A stretch of 64,000 nt of DNA from Pantoea eucalypti. GTDB lineage: Bacteria > Pseudomonadota > Gammaproteobacteria > Enterobacterales > Enterobacteriaceae. A program made the position numbers and the translations under genes. Below the pieces are notes generated by a model. The model was not told the DNA's origin. It worked only from the letters and a program-made list of their open reading frames with translations, and did no database searches. Below are positions 1 to 10,169 of this stretch, in pieces (position 1 is the stretch's first letter; each line of letters begins with the position of its first letter). The stretch lies in the NCBI RefSeq assembly GCF_009646115.1, contig NZ_CP045720.1, forward strand, positions 3,348,001 to 3,412,000. Direction: 5' to 3'.

Positions 1-26
1 AGATCGCCTGATTAATCGTTTATCTA

Positions 27-60
27 AAAAAAGGGCCGCCGATAAAACGGTGGCCCTTTT
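27..60. terminator. Bidirectional intrinsic terminator
   Basis: A GC-rich inverted repeat (arms about 29-41 and 48-60, inner sequence AGGGCC/GGCCCT) is flanked by an A run on the left and a T run on the right, so it can terminate from either strand. It lies just past the stop of the minus-strand acyltransferase gene and probably ends that transcript. Confidence 0.75.
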
Positions 61-77
61 CAATTCTGCTCCAGCAA

Positions 78-1091
78 TTAAACCGGTTTGGTTGTCATCG
101 GCTTTGATGACTTTTTCATCGTAAAGAGGAAATTAAACCAGCCGTGTTTTCTCATCAGACATAATGTCCACGGCAATGCCAGCGCCACCAGAAACGCTGA
201 AATAAACTTCAGGTCATTTACCCAGGCTGACGGGCTTTCAAACTTCACAATCTTACTGAAGAACTGAATCGCCAGATAATGCGACAGGTAGAAGACAATA
301 GAGTTGACGCCAATGTAGTAAACCAGGTCAGATTTCAGCTTAAGCGCAATCCAGACAAAAAACGGAACCGACAATAGTGCCAGAGGTGATAATAACGCCT
401 GGGAATGACGTTCCAGTATAAAGATATTCAGGCAGGAAAGAAGTACAAAACTCACTACTGAAATCAGCAGCGTCGGACCATGCTGCACTTTCTCTGCAAT
501 ATCCACCTGCTTTCTCACTACGTAATCGCCGAGATAGAAGAAGACAAACAGATAAAGCGATTTGTTGATGTGCGTATTGTCGAAGCTGGCAAACACGCCA
601 TCCGCCTCAATCGCCGGCAGCGCCCAGCTCAGCGTCATACAGATGGCAAACACCAGCAGGAATGGCAGGTGACGCGCAAAGATAATCACAATAAAGAAAA
701 TAAACAGTGAATGCAGGAACCAGGTCATATCACCGCCACCGGTCAGGTGGGAGAGAATAATATTCATCGGTGATTGCGGCGTATTAGCCATTGAGCTGAA
801 CAGGATTTTTAATCCGCCGTAGACGGCTACCCAGACCACAAAAGGATAGAGAATACTGCGTACTTTGTTATTAAAAAAAGGCCCCAGGCCTTTTCTCAAC
901 CCTGCATCGACAAATAAACCCGAAACAAAGAACATCAGCCCCAGTCTTACCGGTGCCAGCATCTCGTTCAACAGGCTGCTAAAGGCGGTAAAATGTCCGG
1001 CGTTATTATGTACGGCGATAGTGCTGTGCAAAAAAATGATTGCGAGAATACTTAATCCCCGCAGATTATCGATCCACGTTATACGATTCAT
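78..1091 (-). CDS. Acyltransferase family 3 membrane protein
   Basis: Predicted integral membrane O-acyltransferase of the acyltransferase-3 type, which moves acyl groups onto glycans or other surface molecules. The family opening is seen near the N-terminus: ITWIDNLRGLSILAIIFLHS, with the R-G and the H of the first membrane segment. About ten hydrophobic segments follow across some 337 residues. A start 21 codons upstream is open, but the ATG at 1091 is preceded by AGGAAAAG at good spacing and begins MNRITWID, so it is preferred. The gene stands alone on the minus strand, beyond yadH, where E. coli carries other genes, so it looks accessory. The substrate cannot be read from the sequence; OpgC-like glucan modification is one possibility. 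Confidence 0.8.
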   Translation of the reverse strand: MNRITWIDNLRGLSILAIIFLHSTIAVHNNAGHFTAFSSLLNEMLAPVRLGLMFFVSGLFVDAGLRKGLGPFFNNKVRSILYPFVVWVAVYGGLKILFSSMANTPQSPMNIILSHLTGGGDMTWFLHSLFIFFIVIIFARHLPFLLVFAICMTLSWALPAIEADGVFASFDNTHINKSLYLFVFFYLGDYVVRKQVDIAEKVQHGPTLLISVVSFVLLSCLNIFILERHSQALLSPLALLSVPFFVWIALKLKSDLVYYIGVNSIVFYLSHYLAIQFFSKIVKFESPSAWVNDLKFISAFLVALALPWTLCLMRKHGWFNFLFTMKKSSKPMTTKPV

Positions 1092-1462
1092 CTTTTCCTG
1101 CCTTTTATTAAAAACTGGCCCTGAATTCGATGCCATTTTTCTTATTGAGAACATCCCAAGCCCACCCTTTCATCCCTGAGCAGAGGAATAACCTTATTCC
1201 GGCGGTATTTTGATAATTCGTAATAAAATAAACAACAGTCAGAACTTAAGGCTATTCTTAAAAAAAATTTAACAGTTAAGAATCATTAAGATAGAGAAAG
1301 GTGTCAGATTATTATCAGATAATACTTAGGGTTATTTTTTGTGAGAAAGGATGTAAGCGAGGCGCCAGGCGGCTTCAGTGGCATAACAGAAACGTCAGGG
1401 TGGGTTTCAGGGGGAATTTTAAGGCCAGCCAGAACCGCAGGTATGGATGTTTTTTACTCAGC
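1092..1462. other. Gene-free AT-rich intergenic region
   Basis: No convincing gene is present. The stretch is AT-rich, contains the acyltransferase Shine-Dalgarno sequence, and probably its promoter. An inverted repeat ATTCTTAA (1254-1261) / TTAAGAAT (1276-1283) could be an operator or a weak hairpin. Short open frames here have no recognisable product. Confidence 0.5.
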
Positions 1463-1494
1463 AAAAAAAAGCCACGCCCTTATCGAAGCGTGGC
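1463..1494 (-). terminator. Intrinsic terminator of yadGH
   Basis: On the minus strand, GCCACGC pairs with GCGTGGC (1471-1477 and 1488-1494) and is followed by eight Ts. It sits about 20 bases past the yadH stop. Confidence 0.8.
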
Positions 1495-1514
1495 CCTTAT
1501 GATTCAGGTTAACG

Positions 1515-2285
1515 TCAGGTGCGTAATCCGCGCCCGCGCTGTATCAGCGCATAGACCAGCCAGTAGAACACCAGAATAAAGGCCACCAGTACCGTGAGCG
1601 TAAACACCAGCGGCACATCGTTAATGCCCAGGAAGCCATAACGGAATCCGCTAATCATATAAACGATTGGATTCAGTTTAGAGACCGCCTGCCAGATTGG
1701 CGGGAGCAGACTCAGTGAATAGAATACGCCGCCCAGATAAGTCAGTGGCGTCAGCACAAAGGTCGGGATCAGGCTGATATCGTCAAAGGTGCGGGCAAAC
1801 ACGGCGTTCAGCAGGCCGGCCAGTGAAAACAGAATCGCGGTCAGCAGCAGCGTGATCGCGACCATCGACCAGGAGTGCACCTGAAACGGCACAAAGAACA
1901 GCGAGATCGCCGTCACCAGAATGCCCACGCAGACACCACGCGCTACGCCACCGCCAACATAACCGGCAATAATAATGTGGGTCGGCACCGGTGCAACCAA
2001 CAGCTCTTCAATGTTGCGCTGGAACTTGGCGCTGAAGAACGACGACGCCACGTTGGCATAGGCGTTGGTGATCACCGCCATCATGATCAATCCCGGCACG
2101 ATGAACTGCATATAGCTGAAGCCATGCATCTCACCGATACGCGAACCAATCAGGTTGCCGAAGATGATGAAATAGAGCGTCATGGTGATGACCGGCGGCA
2201 CCAGCGTCTGGATCCAGATGCGGGCGAAACGGTTAACCTCTTTGGCCCAGATACTTTTCAGCGCCACCCAGTACAAATGTGTCAT
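1515..2285 (-). CDS. yadH: ABC-2 type exporter permease YadH
   Basis: Inner-membrane permease of an ABC-2 export system, partner of the ATPase YadG. The 256 residues equal the length of E. coli YadH and match it throughout, for example FIIFGNLIGSRIGEM and the central FVPGL- and NIEELL-containing region. Six membrane segments are expected, and the ABC-2 signature region lies near residues 180-215. The ATG overlaps the yadG stop in ATGA, so translation is coupled to the ATPase gene. The exported substrate is not known for this family. A hairpin with a T run follows the stop. Confidence 0.92.
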   Translation of the reverse strand: MTHLYWVALKSIWAKEVNRFARIWIQTLVPPVITMTLYFIIFGNLIGSRIGEMHGFSYMQFIVPGLIMMAVITNAYANVASSFFSAKFQRNIEELLVAPVPTHIIIAGYVGGGVARGVCVGILVTAISLFFVPFQVHSWSMVAITLLLTAILFSLAGLLNAVFARTFDDISLIPTFVLTPLTYLGGVFYSLSLLPPIWQAVSKLNPIVYMISGFRYGFLGINDVPLVFTLTVLVAFILVFYWLVYALIQRGRGLRT

Positions 2286-3211
2286 GCTTTTGCTCCTGTT
2301 TTTCCCTGCGTCGTCAGGCCAACGAACAGCTCTTCCAGACGGTTGGCTTTATTGCGCATACTCAGCACATGCACTCCCTGCGCGCTCAGCTGACTAAAGA
2401 CGCTGTTGAGGCCCTGCTCACGCAGCACTTCCACTTCAAGCGTTGAGGTGTCAGTCAGCCGGTACTGAAACCCTTCCAGCGAGGGCAGCGGACTGCGCGG
2501 TGCCAGATCCAGGATAAAGGTTTCTGATTTGAGCTTGGACAGCAGCCCTTTCATCGAGGTGTTCTCCACCAGCTCACCGCTCTGGATAATGCCGATGTTG
2601 CGACACAGCATCTCCGCTTCTTCCAGATAATGGGTGGTGAGAATGATGGTGGTGCCTTTGGCATTAAGATCTTTCAGGAACACCCACATGGAGCGGCGCA
2701 GTTCGATATCCACGCCAGCGGTCGGCTCATCCAGAATCAGCAGTTTAGGCTCATGCATCAGCGCGCGGGCGATCATCAGACGACGTTTCATGCCGCCGGA
2801 GAGCATGCGCGCACGTTCGGTGCGTTTGCCCCACAGATCAAGCTGCTTCAGATACTTCTCCGCACGCTCATTGGCTTCACGACGCTCAACGCCGTAGTAG
2901 CCCGCCTGACTCACGACAATCTGCATCACCGTCTCAAACGGGTTGAAGTTAAACTCCTGCGGCACCAGGCCGAGCTGGCGTTTGGCATTCACCACATCTT
3001 TTTCCAGATCGTAGCCAAACACCCGCACGCTGCCTTCGGATTTATTAACCAGCGAGCTGATAATGCCGATGGTGGTGGATTTGCCGGCACCGTTTGGCCC
3101 CAGCAGTGCATAAAAGTCACCCGCTTCAACGTTAAGATCGATGCCCTTCAGCGCCTGCACGCCGCCGGGATAGGTCTTGGTCAGCCGGGAAAGTTCCAGT
3201 GCATAAGTCAT
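2282..3211 (-). CDS. yadG: ABC exporter ATP-binding protein YadG
   Basis: Cytoplasmic ATPase that drives the YadH permease. The 309 residues contain Walker [10 protein letters not shown] (38-46), Q-loop Q85, signature LSGGMKRR (137-144), Walker B LLILDEPT (157-164) and H-loop His194. The sequence is nearly collinear with E. coli YadG (308 residues). The open frame extends 21 codons further upstream. The start at 3211 was chosen because it gives the family N-terminus MTYALEL and leaves room for a promoter facing the divergent can gene. The C-terminal 90 residues are the usual dimerisation extension of this subfamily. It overlaps yadH by four bases. Confidence 0.92.
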   Translation of the reverse strand: MTYALELSRLTKTYPGGVQALKGIDLNVEAGDFYALLGPNGAGKSTTIGIISSLVNKSEGSVRVFGYDLEKDVVNAKRQLGLVPQEFNFNPFETVMQIVVSQAGYYGVERREANERAEKYLKQLDLWGKRTERARMLSGGMKRRLMIARALMHEPKLLILDEPTAGVDIELRRSMWVFLKDLNAKGTTIILTTHYLEEAEMLCRNIGIIQSGELVENTSMKGLLSKLKSETFILDLAPRSPLPSLEGFQYRLTDTSTLEVEVLREQGLNSVFSQLSAQGVHVLSMRNKANRLEELFVGLTTQGKTGAKA

Positions 3212-3319
3212 TCTGCATCCATACCCTGTTTTGGTGGCATTGCAATGCCGTTTAAATTTATCAGACCCTGGCATATAGTACGCGCGCGCACTTTGCGCAG
3301 TAACCGGTCGCTCAACGCC

Positions 3320-3976
3320 ATGACAGACATTAATACCCTGATCAGAAACAACCGCGAATGGTCAAAATTACTGGTTGAAGAAGATCCCAGCTTTTTTGAG
3401 CGTCTCGCCCAGGCACAAAAACCGCGCTTTCTGTGGATTGGCTGCTCTGATAGCCGTGTCCCTGCCGAACGCCTGACCGGACTGGAACCTGGCGAACTTT
3501 TTGTTCACCGCAACGTTGCCAATCTGGTGATCCACACTGACCTGAACTGTCTGTCCGTGGTGCAGTACGCTATTGAAGTGCTGGAAGTGGAACACGTTAT
3601 CGTGTGCGGCCACTACGGCTGCGGCGGTGTGCAGGCGGCAATGGATAACCCGGAGCTGGGATTAATCGACAACTGGCTGCTGCACATCCGCGACCTCTGG
3701 TACAAGCATAGCGTGTTGCTGGGGGAACTCCCGCCGGATAAGCGCCTGGACAAACTGTGCGAAATCAACGTTATTGAACAAGTCTATAACCTGGGTCACT
3801 CGACCGTGCTGCAATCTGCCTGGAAACGCGGCAAAGATGTCTCCCTGCACGGCTGGGTCTATGGCATTCAGGACGGCTGCCTGCGTAACCTTAATGTCAC
3901 GGCAAACAGCCGGGAGATCCTCGAACAGCGCTACCGTAATGGCATTGCTAATCTGCGGATGAACGGCGAATCCTGA
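3320..3976 (+). CDS. can: Beta-class carbonic anhydrase
   Basis: Cytoplasmic zinc enzyme interconverting CO2 and bicarbonate; in E. coli it is needed for growth in air because it feeds carboxylases. The 218 residues show the beta-class zinc ligands Cys42 and Asp44 in CSDSR with Arg46, and His98/Cys101 in CGHYGCGG. The protein is highly similar to E. coli Can (formerly YadF). The open frame runs far upstream as a shadow of yadG, so the ATG at 3320 ([11 protein letters not shown]), matching the family N-terminus, is the start. It is divergent from yadG with about 108 bases between the starts, as in E. coli. Confidence 0.95.
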   Translation: MTDINTLIRNNREWSKLLVEEDPSFFERLAQAQKPRFLWIGCSDSRVPAERLTGLEPGELFVHRNVANLVIHTDLNCLSVVQYAIEVLEVEHVIVCGHYGCGGVQAAMDNPELGLIDNWLLHIRDLWYKHSVLLGELPPDKRLDKLCEINVIEQVYNLGHSTVLQSAWKRGKDVSLHGWVYGIQDGCLRNLNVTANSREILEQRYRNGIANLRMNGES

Positions 3977-4003
3977 GCCGATCGCGGCGTAAAGCGCGAC
4001 ATA

Positions 4004-4029
4004 GCCTACACCAGCTAACCGGTGCAGGC
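4004..4029. terminator. Hairpin between convergent can and hpt
   Basis: GCCTACACC (4004-4012) pairs with GGTGCAGGC (4021-4029) with one mismatch, in the gap between two convergent genes. There is no good T run, so terminator activity is only likely from position. Confidence 0.4.
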
Positions 4030-4057
4030 CTTGGAAGAATGTGCGGTCAGAGCGGGA

Positions 4058-4594
4058 TCAGGATTCCAGCGGCACCACTTTGCCGATATAAGGCAGATGG
4101 CGATAGTGCTGAGCATAGTCGATACCAAAGCCCACCACGAACTCGTCCGGAATCGCAAAGCCGACATACTCAACGTTTACATCGACTTCACGGCGCTCTG
4201 GCTTATCCAGCAGGGTACAGATCGCCAGTGATTTTGGCTGACGCAGCTGCAGAATCTCACGTACTTTGCTCAGGGTGTTACCCGAGTCGATGATATCTTC
4301 GACGATCAGCACATCCTTGCCACGAATGTCTTCATCCAGATCTTTCAGGATTTTCACATCACGTGTGCTGGACATGCCGCTGCCGTAACTGGAAGCCGTC
4401 ATAAAGTCGACTTCATGCGGCACATCAATGGCGCGGCAGAGATCAGCCATGAACATGAATGAGCCGCGCAGCAGCCCTACCAGCACCATATCGCTGCCGC
4501 TGTCGCGGTAGTGCTCGTTAATCTCTTTGCCCAGTTCAGCGATGCGCGTGGCGATTGCCTGTTCAGGGATCATCACTTCAACAGTGTGTTTCAT
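4058..4594 (-). CDS. hpt: Hypoxanthine phosphoribosyltransferase
   Basis: Purine salvage enzyme converting hypoxanthine, and less well guanine, plus PRPP to IMP or GMP in the cytoplasm. The 178 residues are collinear with E. coli Hpt. The PRPP-binding motif [13 protein letters not shown] lies near residues 95-107, and the flexible-loop residues SSYGSGM near 68-74. The C-terminal base-pocket region includes the [12 protein letters not shown] stretch. The start at [12 protein letters not shown] agrees with the family. It converges on can, with a short hairpin between them. In E. coli K-12 the next gene is gcd; here a PLP enzyme gene follows instead. Confidence 0.95.
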   Translation of the reverse strand: MKHTVEVMIPEQAIATRIAELGKEINEHYRDSGSDMVLVGLLRGSFMFMADLCRAIDVPHEVDFMTASSYGSGMSSTRDVKILKDLDEDIRGKDVLIVEDIIDSGNTLSKVREILQLRQPKSLAICTLLDKPERREVDVNVEYVGFAIPDEFVVGFGIDYAQHYRHLPYIGKVVPLES

Positions 4595-4828
4595 TGCGTT
4601 CAGCCCGGTTACGTCAGAAAGCCCCGAAGTCTATCACAGACGCAGCCGCGACGGCTGTGCGGCACCCGAAGCAAACGATTACGTCGCGAAATTTATCACT
4701 CAGGGTCTGCAGGTCACAGAATTGCGCATTACCTTAGAACATTCTGGCATTTACCAGCATGATTCGCTGCATGGTAGCCTTTATCCAACAGATCGTTACT
4801 CTACTCGCGCCGCTGGCCGGAGATCACA

Positions 4829-6112
4829 ATGACTTCATATTCAGGCAAAAAAACGCATATTGGCGACCGGCCACTTCACCCTGAAACTCAGATGCTGAAC
4901 TATGGCTATGATCCCCGCCTCTCTGAAGGTGCGGTGAAGCCGCCCGTGTTTCTGACGTCGACATTTGTCTTCGACAGCGCCGAAGAGGGGCGGGACTTCT
5001 TTGACTACGTTTCTGGCCGACGTGAGCCACCGGAAGGCAAATCTGGTGGTCTGGTCTATTCCCGCTTTAATCACCCTAACAGCGAAATTGTTGAAGATCG
5101 GCTGGCGGTTTATGAGCAGGCAGAAAGCTGTTCGCTTTTCTCTTCCGGCATGGCCGCCATCTCCACTGCTCTGCTGACGTTTGCCCGTCCAGGCGAGGTG
5201 ATCCTGCACTCCCAGCCGCTCTATGGCGGCACCGAAACGCTGCTCAGCAAAACGCTTCACAATCTGGATATTCAGGCCGTGGGTTTCAGCGACGGTAATG
5301 ATGAAGTCAAAGTGAGGGATGCCGCTCAGCAGGCGATGGCGCAGGGCCGGGTGGCGGTGATCCTGATTGAAACGCCGGCGAATCCCACCAACAGCCTGGT
5401 CAATATCCGCCTGATGGCGCGTATTGCCGATGAGATTGACCAGCAGCAGGGTTCACGACCCATTATCGCCTGTGACAACACCCTGCTCGGCCCGCTGTTC
5501 CAGCAGCCGCTGACGCTGGGCGCTGACCTGTCGCTTTATTCGTTAACCAAATATGTAGGCGGTCACTCTGACCTGATTGCGGGTGCCGCAATGGGCAGTA
5601 AGGCGCTGATGGCGAAAGTGCGCGCCCTGCGCAGCGCCATCGGCACGCAGCTGGATCCGCACTCAAGCTGGATGCTTAGCCGCTCGCTGGAAACCCTGTC
5701 GCTGCGGATGGAGAAAGCTTTTCAAAATGCGGAAGCGGTCGCGGCGTTTCTGCGCGATCACCCGAAAGTGGCGAAGCTGCACTGGCTACCTTATCTGGAT
5801 GCGGAGAGCGCCGAAGGGAAGACTTATCGTGAACAGTGCAGCGGCGCGGGTTCAACCTTCTCATTTGATATCACCGGCGGCCAGGCTGCGGCGTTCCGTT
5901 TTCTCAATGCGCTGTCACTGTTTAAGCAGGCGGTGAGCCTGGGCGGTACCGAGTCGCTGGCCAGCCATCCTGGCAGTACCACCCACTCCGGCGTGCCGCA
6001 GGCGGTGCGTCAGCGTATTGGTATCACTGACGCCACGGTGCGGCTGTCGATTGGCATCGAGAACGCCGGCGACCTGATTGAAGACATCAAACTGGCGCTC
6101 GATCAGGTGTAA
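4829..6112 (+). CDS. Cystathionine gamma-synthase family PLP enzyme
   Basis: Pyridoxal-phosphate enzyme of the Cys/Met metabolism family. Cytoplasmic members make or cleave thioethers such as cystathionine, homocysteine or methionine. At 427 residues it is longer than MetB or MetC (about 390). The PLP lysine is K241 in [11 protein letters not shown]. The cofactor-phosphate motif SSGMAA is at 105-110, YSRFNHPN at 77-84 and ETPANPT at 181-187. A Gly/Pro-rich insertion near residues 60-74 is unlike MetB. Substrate and direction cannot be assigned: methionine gamma-lyase and O-acylhomoserine sulfhydrylase are alternatives. GGAG six bases before the ATG supports the start. It stands where gcd sits in E. 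coli K-12. Confidence 0.85.
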   Translation: MTSYSGKKTHIGDRPLHPETQMLNYGYDPRLSEGAVKPPVFLTSTFVFDSAEEGRDFFDYVSGRREPPEGKSGGLVYSRFNHPNSEIVEDRLAVYEQAESCSLFSSGMAAISTALLTFARPGEVILHSQPLYGGTETLLSKTLHNLDIQAVGFSDGNDEVKVRDAAQQAMAQGRVAVILIETPANPTNSLVNIRLMARIADEIDQQQGSRPIIACDNTLLGPLFQQPLTLGADLSLYSLTKYVGGHSDLIAGAAMGSKALMAKVRALRSAIGTQLDPHSSWMLSRSLETLSLRMEKAFQNAEAVAAFLRDHPKVAKLHWLPYLDAESAEGKTYREQCSGAGSTFSFDITGGQAAAFRFLNALSLFKQAVSLGGTESLASHPGSTTHSGVPQAVRQRIGITDATVRLSIGIENAGDLIEDIKLALDQV

Positions 6113-7726
6113 TCAGCTCACGGTAAAGCCCAGCATCATGCCGGTATCTTCATGCTCCAGCAGATGGCAATGGGCCATGTAAGCGTGTTCGGCGGCGGCG
6201 ACATAATTGAAGCGTACCAGCACTTCACTGCGCCAGCCGTCGACATTCACCATATCTTTCCAGCCCTGCCGATGCGGAGCGGGCGGTTTGCCATTTTCAG
6301 AGAGAATACGGAACTGAGTGCCATGAATGTGGAACGGATGCAGCATGGCATCGCCCTCCCCTGAAATCGTCCATTTTTCATAATCACCCAGTTTCACCGC
6401 AAACGACGGTTTTTTCATGTCAAAGGCCTGGCCGTTGATCTTGTTGCCGTTGTGGAAATCGTAACCGGCGGGCGGCGCATTGCCGTGCATGCTGTGATCC
6501 ATACCTTCCATGTTTTCCATACCTTCCATACCGTCCATCGGCTCTGCCGCCTTTTTCTTCGGCGTCTGCGGCATCGAATGATGACCGCCCTTGCCCATCG
6601 CTTTCTCGCCGTAGCGCTGCATCAATGCCTGCATGCCCTGCTGGTCCAGTTGCGGATCCATCATCAGTTGCAGCCAGCGTGTCGTCAGTCCGTCGGTGGC
6701 CGGCAGCGCGGGCAGCGTCGCCAGCCGATCCGGCAGCGTGGCGCTGGCCATCACCCGCAGCGGCAGGATCTGCACCAATGGCAACGGCTGGTCAAACGGC
6801 GGTAGCGTCATGCCCATCTGCTCTGTCGGCAGCGTGACCAGATCAAAGGCCTTGCCATCAGAGGTATCAATCATTACCTCAAAACGTTCGCCCGGCAGGA
6901 GCGGTAACGCGTCGAGCTTTTCGGGCTCAGCCAGCAGACCGCCATCGCTGGCGATGATATAAAGAGGACGTTTATCACTGGCGGCAATGTTCAGCGAACG
7001 GGCGTTACAGCCGTTGAGTAGCCTCAGACGCATCCAGCCCCGCGGTACTGCATGCTGCGGATACTGCACGCCGTTGGTCAGCATCATGTCGCCAAACCAG
7101 CCCACCGCGGCGCGCATCACGTCGAGCTGATAATCAATATGGCTGCCATCTTTGGTCAGCTGCTTATCCTGGAAAATCAGCGGCACATCATCCACGCCCC
7201 ACTGCGAAGGCAAGCGCAGCGTTCCGCTCTCTTTGTCTTCCAGCAGGATCAGGCCCGCCAGCCCCTGTGCCACCTGATGCCCGGTCTTACCGTGCAAATG
7301 CGGGTGATACCAGCAGGTGGCGGCGGGTTGATCGGGCGTAAAAGAGACCTGACGCGAACCACCAGGCGCAATCACCGCTTGCGGGCCGCCATCGACGGCG
7401 CCGGGGATTTCCAGACCGTGCCAGTGCAGGGTGGTCGCCTCATTGAGGCGGTTATAGATGTTGACCGTAACCGGTTTACCACTCTGCATCTTCAGCACCG
7501 GTCCCAGCAGGCTGCCGTTATAGCCCCAGGTCGGCACCGCTTTGCCGTTCCACTGGGTGGTGCCCTGCATCGCGGTGAGGCTGTAGCTTCCCCTGGCATC
7601 AGGTTCCAGCAGCGACGGGATCGGCAACAGTGGACGGGTGGCCGCCATCAGCGAACGGCTCCAGAGCGGCAAAGCTCCGGCTGCACTCAGTGTGGCGGTG
7701 AGTTTCAGGAAATGGCGACGTTGCAT
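6113..7726 (-). CDS. cueO: Multicopper oxidase CueO (cuprous oxidase)
   Basis: Periplasmic laccase-like oxidase that detoxifies copper by oxidising Cu(I) and catecholate compounds. The 537 residues begin with a Tat signal (MQRRHFLK, cleavage near residues 28-30 after MAA). The four copper-ligand motifs are visible: [19 protein letters not shown] and the C-terminal [14 protein letters not shown] methionine-rich insert ([17 protein letters not shown]) matches the CueO substrate-copper region. An ATG three codons upstream lies too close to the AAGGA Shine-Dalgarno sequence; the start used gives the E. coli N-terminus. A CueR-type promoter with a 19-base spacer lies just upstream. Its stop abuts that of the convergent PLP enzyme gene. 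Confidence 0.95.
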   Translation of the reverse strand: MQRRHFLKLTATLSAAGALPLWSRSLMAATRPLLPIPSLLEPDARGSYSLTAMQGTTQWNGKAVPTWGYNGSLLGPVLKMQSGKPVTVNIYNRLNEATTLHWHGLEIPGAVDGGPQAVIAPGGSRQVSFTPDQPAATCWYHPHLHGKTGHQVAQGLAGLILLEDKESGTLRLPSQWGVDDVPLIFQDKQLTKDGSHIDYQLDVMRAAVGWFGDMMLTNGVQYPQHAVPRGWMRLRLLNGCNARSLNIAASDKRPLYIIASDGGLLAEPEKLDALPLLPGERFEVMIDTSDGKAFDLVTLPTEQMGMTLPPFDQPLPLVQILPLRVMASATLPDRLATLPALPATDGLTTRWLQLMMDPQLDQQGMQALMQRYGEKAMGKGGHHSMPQTPKKKAAEPMDGMEGMENMEGMDHSMHGNAPPAGYDFHNGNKINGQAFDMKKPSFAVKLGDYEKWTISGEGDAMLHPFHIHGTQFRILSENGKPPAPHRQGWKDMVNVDGWRSEVLVRFNYVAAAEHAYMAHCHLLEHEDTGMMLGFTVS

Positions 7727-7756
7727 GGTGATCATCCTTGTGGCATCAGTGCAGAC

Positions 7757-7787
7757 AGCCTAAACCCTGACCTTATGGGAAGGTCAA
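7757..7787 (-). promoter_or_regulatory. CueR-type promoter of cueO
   Basis: On the minus strand a -35 TTGACC (7782-7787) and a -10 TAGGCT (7757-7762) are separated by 19 bases that contain CTTCCCATAAGGTCAGGG. The over-long spacer carrying a dyad is the hallmark of MerR-family activators, and the sequence resembles the known E. coli cueO CueR site. It would make cueO copper- and silver-inducible. Confidence 0.75.
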
Positions 7788-7907
7788 GTCTTACCCGTGA
7801 GAATCTGACGAAAAAAGGCGGTACAGCGCCCTGCAGCGCCAAATTAATCGAAAATCTGAGAATAACTGTGCTAACGTCATGAGCAATATCCATTGAAGAG
7901 AAAGACT

Positions 7908-8255
7908 ATGAAGCAAAGTATCAGGATCCTGCTGTTGACGGGACTCCTTGGCTTCTCCTCCACTAGTTTTGCCCTGAGTGAATCCGAAGCGGAAGATCTG
8001 GCTGATCTCACGGCGGTTTTCGTCTATCTGAAAAATGATTGTGGCTATCAGGATTTACCGGACGCGCAGATTCGCAAAGCGCTGGTCTTTTTTGCTCAGC
8101 AGAACCGCTGGGATTTAAGTAATTACAGCAACTACAACATGAAGGCGCTGGGCGAAGATAGCTATCGCGATCTCAGCGGCATCGCCATCACCAACGATAA
8201 AAAATGTAAGTCACTGGCCCGCGATTCCCTGAGCCTGCTGGCCTACGTCAGGTAA
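7908..8255 (+). CDS. yacC: YacC family small secreted pilotin-like protein
   Basis: Small exported protein of 115 residues, the same length as E. coli YacC, with a cleavable signal peptide (ILLLTGLLGFSSTSFA, cleavage before LSESEAEDL). The mature part is well conserved (ADLTAVFVYLKNDCGYQ, ALVFFAQQN, KALGEDSYRDLSGI) and holds two cysteines. Related proteins are annotated as PulS/OutS-type secretion pilotins, but a role for YacC itself is not established. A TTG five codons upstream is open; the ATG is preferred because it matches the family and has an AGAGAAAG region before it. It lies upstream of speE in the same direction. Confidence 0.88.
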   Translation: MKQSIRILLLTGLLGFSSTSFALSESEAEDLADLTAVFVYLKNDCGYQDLPDAQIRKALVFFAQQNRWDLSNYSNYNMKALGEDSYRDLSGIAITNDKKCKSLARDSLSLLAYVR

Positions 8256-8357
8256 CAGCTCTGCCCTCTGCAGCCGGACATTGACCGTGCAACGGCGGTC
8301 AGTGTTAGCTATCATGTGCCGCCCATCTTCATGGCGATGTCATCAGAGGAGAGCACC

Positions 8358-9221
8358 ATGGCCCAAAATGAAACGTGGTATGAAACCCTTCATGCTGGTT
8401 TTGGCCAGTATTTCACGGTAGACAAAGAGCTTTACCGTGAAAAGACTGCGCATCAGGATTTAATCATTTTCGAAAATGCCGCAATGGGCCGTGTTATGGC
8501 GCTGGACGGCGTTGTTCAGACCACCGAACGCGACGAATTTATCTATCATGAAATGATGACTCACGTTCCACTGCTGGCGCATGGCGCGGCGAAGAGCGTC
8601 CTGATTATCGGCGGCGGCGATGGCGCAATGCTGCGTGAAGTATCACGTCATCCGGAAGTCGAAAAGATTACTATGGTGGAGATCGATGCGGGCGTCGTAA
8701 CCTTCTGTCGCCAGTATCTGCCAAACCACAATGCAGGCGCCTATGACGACCCACGCTTTACGCTGGTGATTGATGACGGCGTTAATTTCGTCAATCAGAC
8801 CCAGGAAAAATTCGATGTCATCATCTCTGACTGTACGGATCCAATTGGTCCGGGCGAGAGTCTGTTTACCTCCGAATTTTATGCGGGTTGCAAAGCGTCC
8901 CTTAATGAAAATGGCATCTTCGTGGCGCAGAATGGCGTCTGCTTCCTTCAGCAGGATGAAGCCGTCAACAGCCATCGCAAGCTGAGCCACTATTTTGGCG
9001 ATGTCAGTTTCTATCAGGCGGCGATTCCGACCTACTACGGCGGTATTATGACCTTTGCCTGGGCGAGTGATAATCCGGCGCTGCGCCAGCTTGATACCGC
9101 CACTCTGCAGACACGTTTCAAGGCTGCTGGCCTGACCTGCCGTTATTACACACCAGCGATTCATACCGGCAGCTTTGCTCTGCCTCAATATCTGTTAAAT
9201 GCTTTATCTGCCGCGTGCTGA
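8358..9221 (+). CDS. speE: Spermidine synthase
   Basis: Cytoplasmic aminopropyltransferase making spermidine from putrescine and decarboxylated S-adenosylmethionine. The 287 residues are very close to E. coli SpeE. The nucleotide-binding [10 protein letters not shown], the acidic site DCTDPIGPG and the DEFIYHEMM gate region are all present. The ATG used has an excellent Shine-Dalgarno sequence (AGAGGAGAG) and gives the family N-terminus [12 protein letters not shown]; an earlier in-frame start at 8316 lacks support. It is followed 27 bases later by speD, whose product supplies the decarboxylated substrate, forming the speED operon. Confidence 0.95.
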   Translation: MAQNETWYETLHAGFGQYFTVDKELYREKTAHQDLIIFENAAMGRVMALDGVVQTTERDEFIYHEMMTHVPLLAHGAAKSVLIIGGGDGAMLREVSRHPEVEKITMVEIDAGVVTFCRQYLPNHNAGAYDDPRFTLVIDDGVNFVNQTQEKFDVIISDCTDPIGPGESLFTSEFYAGCKASLNENGIFVAQNGVCFLQQDEAVNSHRKLSHYFGDVSFYQAAIPTYYGGIMTFAWASDNPALRQLDTATLQTRFKAAGLTCRYYTPAIHTGSFALPQYLLNALSAAC

Positions 9222-9248
9222 TCGGGCATTTTTAAGGGGTTAACAAAA

Positions 9249-10058
9249 TTGCAAAAGCTAAAACTACATGGCTTCAATAACCTGACGAAAAGCCTGAGTT
9301 TTTGTATTTACGATATCTGTTACGCGAATACTGAAGCTGAACGCGATGGTTACATCGCCTACATTGATGAACAATATAACGCTAACCGGTTGACGGAAAT
9401 CCTGACGGAGACCTGCTCAATTATCGGGGCTAACGTGCTCAACATTGCACGCCAGGATTATGAACCGCAGGGAGCCAGCGTCACGATTCTGGTCAGTGAA
9501 GAGCCGATCGATCCCAAAGATATCGATAACTCCGAGCATCCAGGCCCGCTGCCAAACTCGGTAGTGGCGCATCTCGATAAAAGCCATATCTGCGTGCATA
9601 CCTATCCGGAGAGCCACCCGGAAGGCGGACTTTGCACTTTCCGCGCCGATATCGAAGTCTCAACCTGTGGCGTGATTTCACCGCTTAAGGCGCTGAACTA
9701 TCTGATCCACCAGTTGGAGTCAGATATTGTCACCGTCGATTACCGGGTGCGCGGTTTTACCCGTGACGTGAAGGGCATGAAGCACTTTATCGATCATGAG
9801 ATCAATTCGATCCAGAACTTCATGTCAGAAGATATGAAAGCGATGTACGACATGGTGGATGTGAATGTCTATCAGGAAAATATCTTCCATACGAAGATGT
9901 TACTGAAAGAGTTCGACCTTAAGCACTACCTGTTTAACACCCGTCCGGAAGATCTCAGCCCGCAGGAGCACAAGCGCATTACTGACCTGCTATGGAAAGA
10001 GATGCGGGAGATCTACTACGGCAGAAACATTCCCTCAGTGGGCCTGAAGAGCCTCTGA
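9249..10058 (+). CDS. speD: S-adenosylmethionine decarboxylase proenzyme
   Basis: Pyruvoyl enzyme decarboxylating S-adenosylmethionine for spermidine synthesis; the proenzyme cleaves itself into two chains. The cleavage region [19 protein letters not shown] is intact, the serine after Lys becoming the pyruvoyl group. The 269 residues follow E. coli SpeD closely with a slightly longer C-terminus. The start is TTG at 9249, preceded by AAGGGG, and it is also TTG in E. coli, so the rare start codon appears conserved and may limit translation. It is co-transcribed with speE and followed by a strong terminator. Confidence 0.95.
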   Translation: MQKLKLHGFNNLTKSLSFCIYDICYANTEAERDGYIAYIDEQYNANRLTEILTETCSIIGANVLNIARQDYEPQGASVTILVSEEPIDPKDIDNSEHPGPLPNSVVAHLDKSHICVHTYPESHPEGGLCTFRADIEVSTCGVISPLKALNYLIHQLESDIVTVDYRVRGFTRDVKGMKHFIDHEINSIQNFMSEDMKAMYDMVDVNVYQENIFHTKMLLKEFDLKHYLFNTRPEDLSPQEHKRITDLLWKEMREIYYGRNIPSVGLKSL

Positions 10059-10064
10059 CGATCA

Positions 10065-10115
10065 GGCGCGCAGCGTTATAGCCCATAACCTGCGCGTCTC
10101 CTTTCCTGTTTTTTC
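10065..10115 (+). terminator. Terminator of speED
   Basis: A long imperfect stem (GGCGCGCAG / CTGCGCGTC with an inner GTTAT / ATAAC) occupies 10065-10098, and a run of Ts at 10109-10114 follows. It ends the speED operon at the left border of the accessory catabolic cluster. Confidence 0.75.
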
Positions 10116-10169
10116 CCCACTTTTGCAACCAGCTTTGTGATCAGCACCGCGCAACAGGGTGCGTCCGGT

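Noticed and set aside
1301..1579. 92-codon plus-strand frame near the yadH end
   Set aside because: Crosses the yadGH terminator and runs antisense into yadH; no motif.
2630..3319. Long upstream extension of the can reading frame
   Set aside because: It is antisense to yadG, has no carbonic anhydrase similarity, and the family N-terminus begins at 3320.
7052..7882. 276-codon plus-strand frame opposite cueO
   Set aside because: Shadow of the well supported cueO gene; basic, low-complexity translation with no family likeness.
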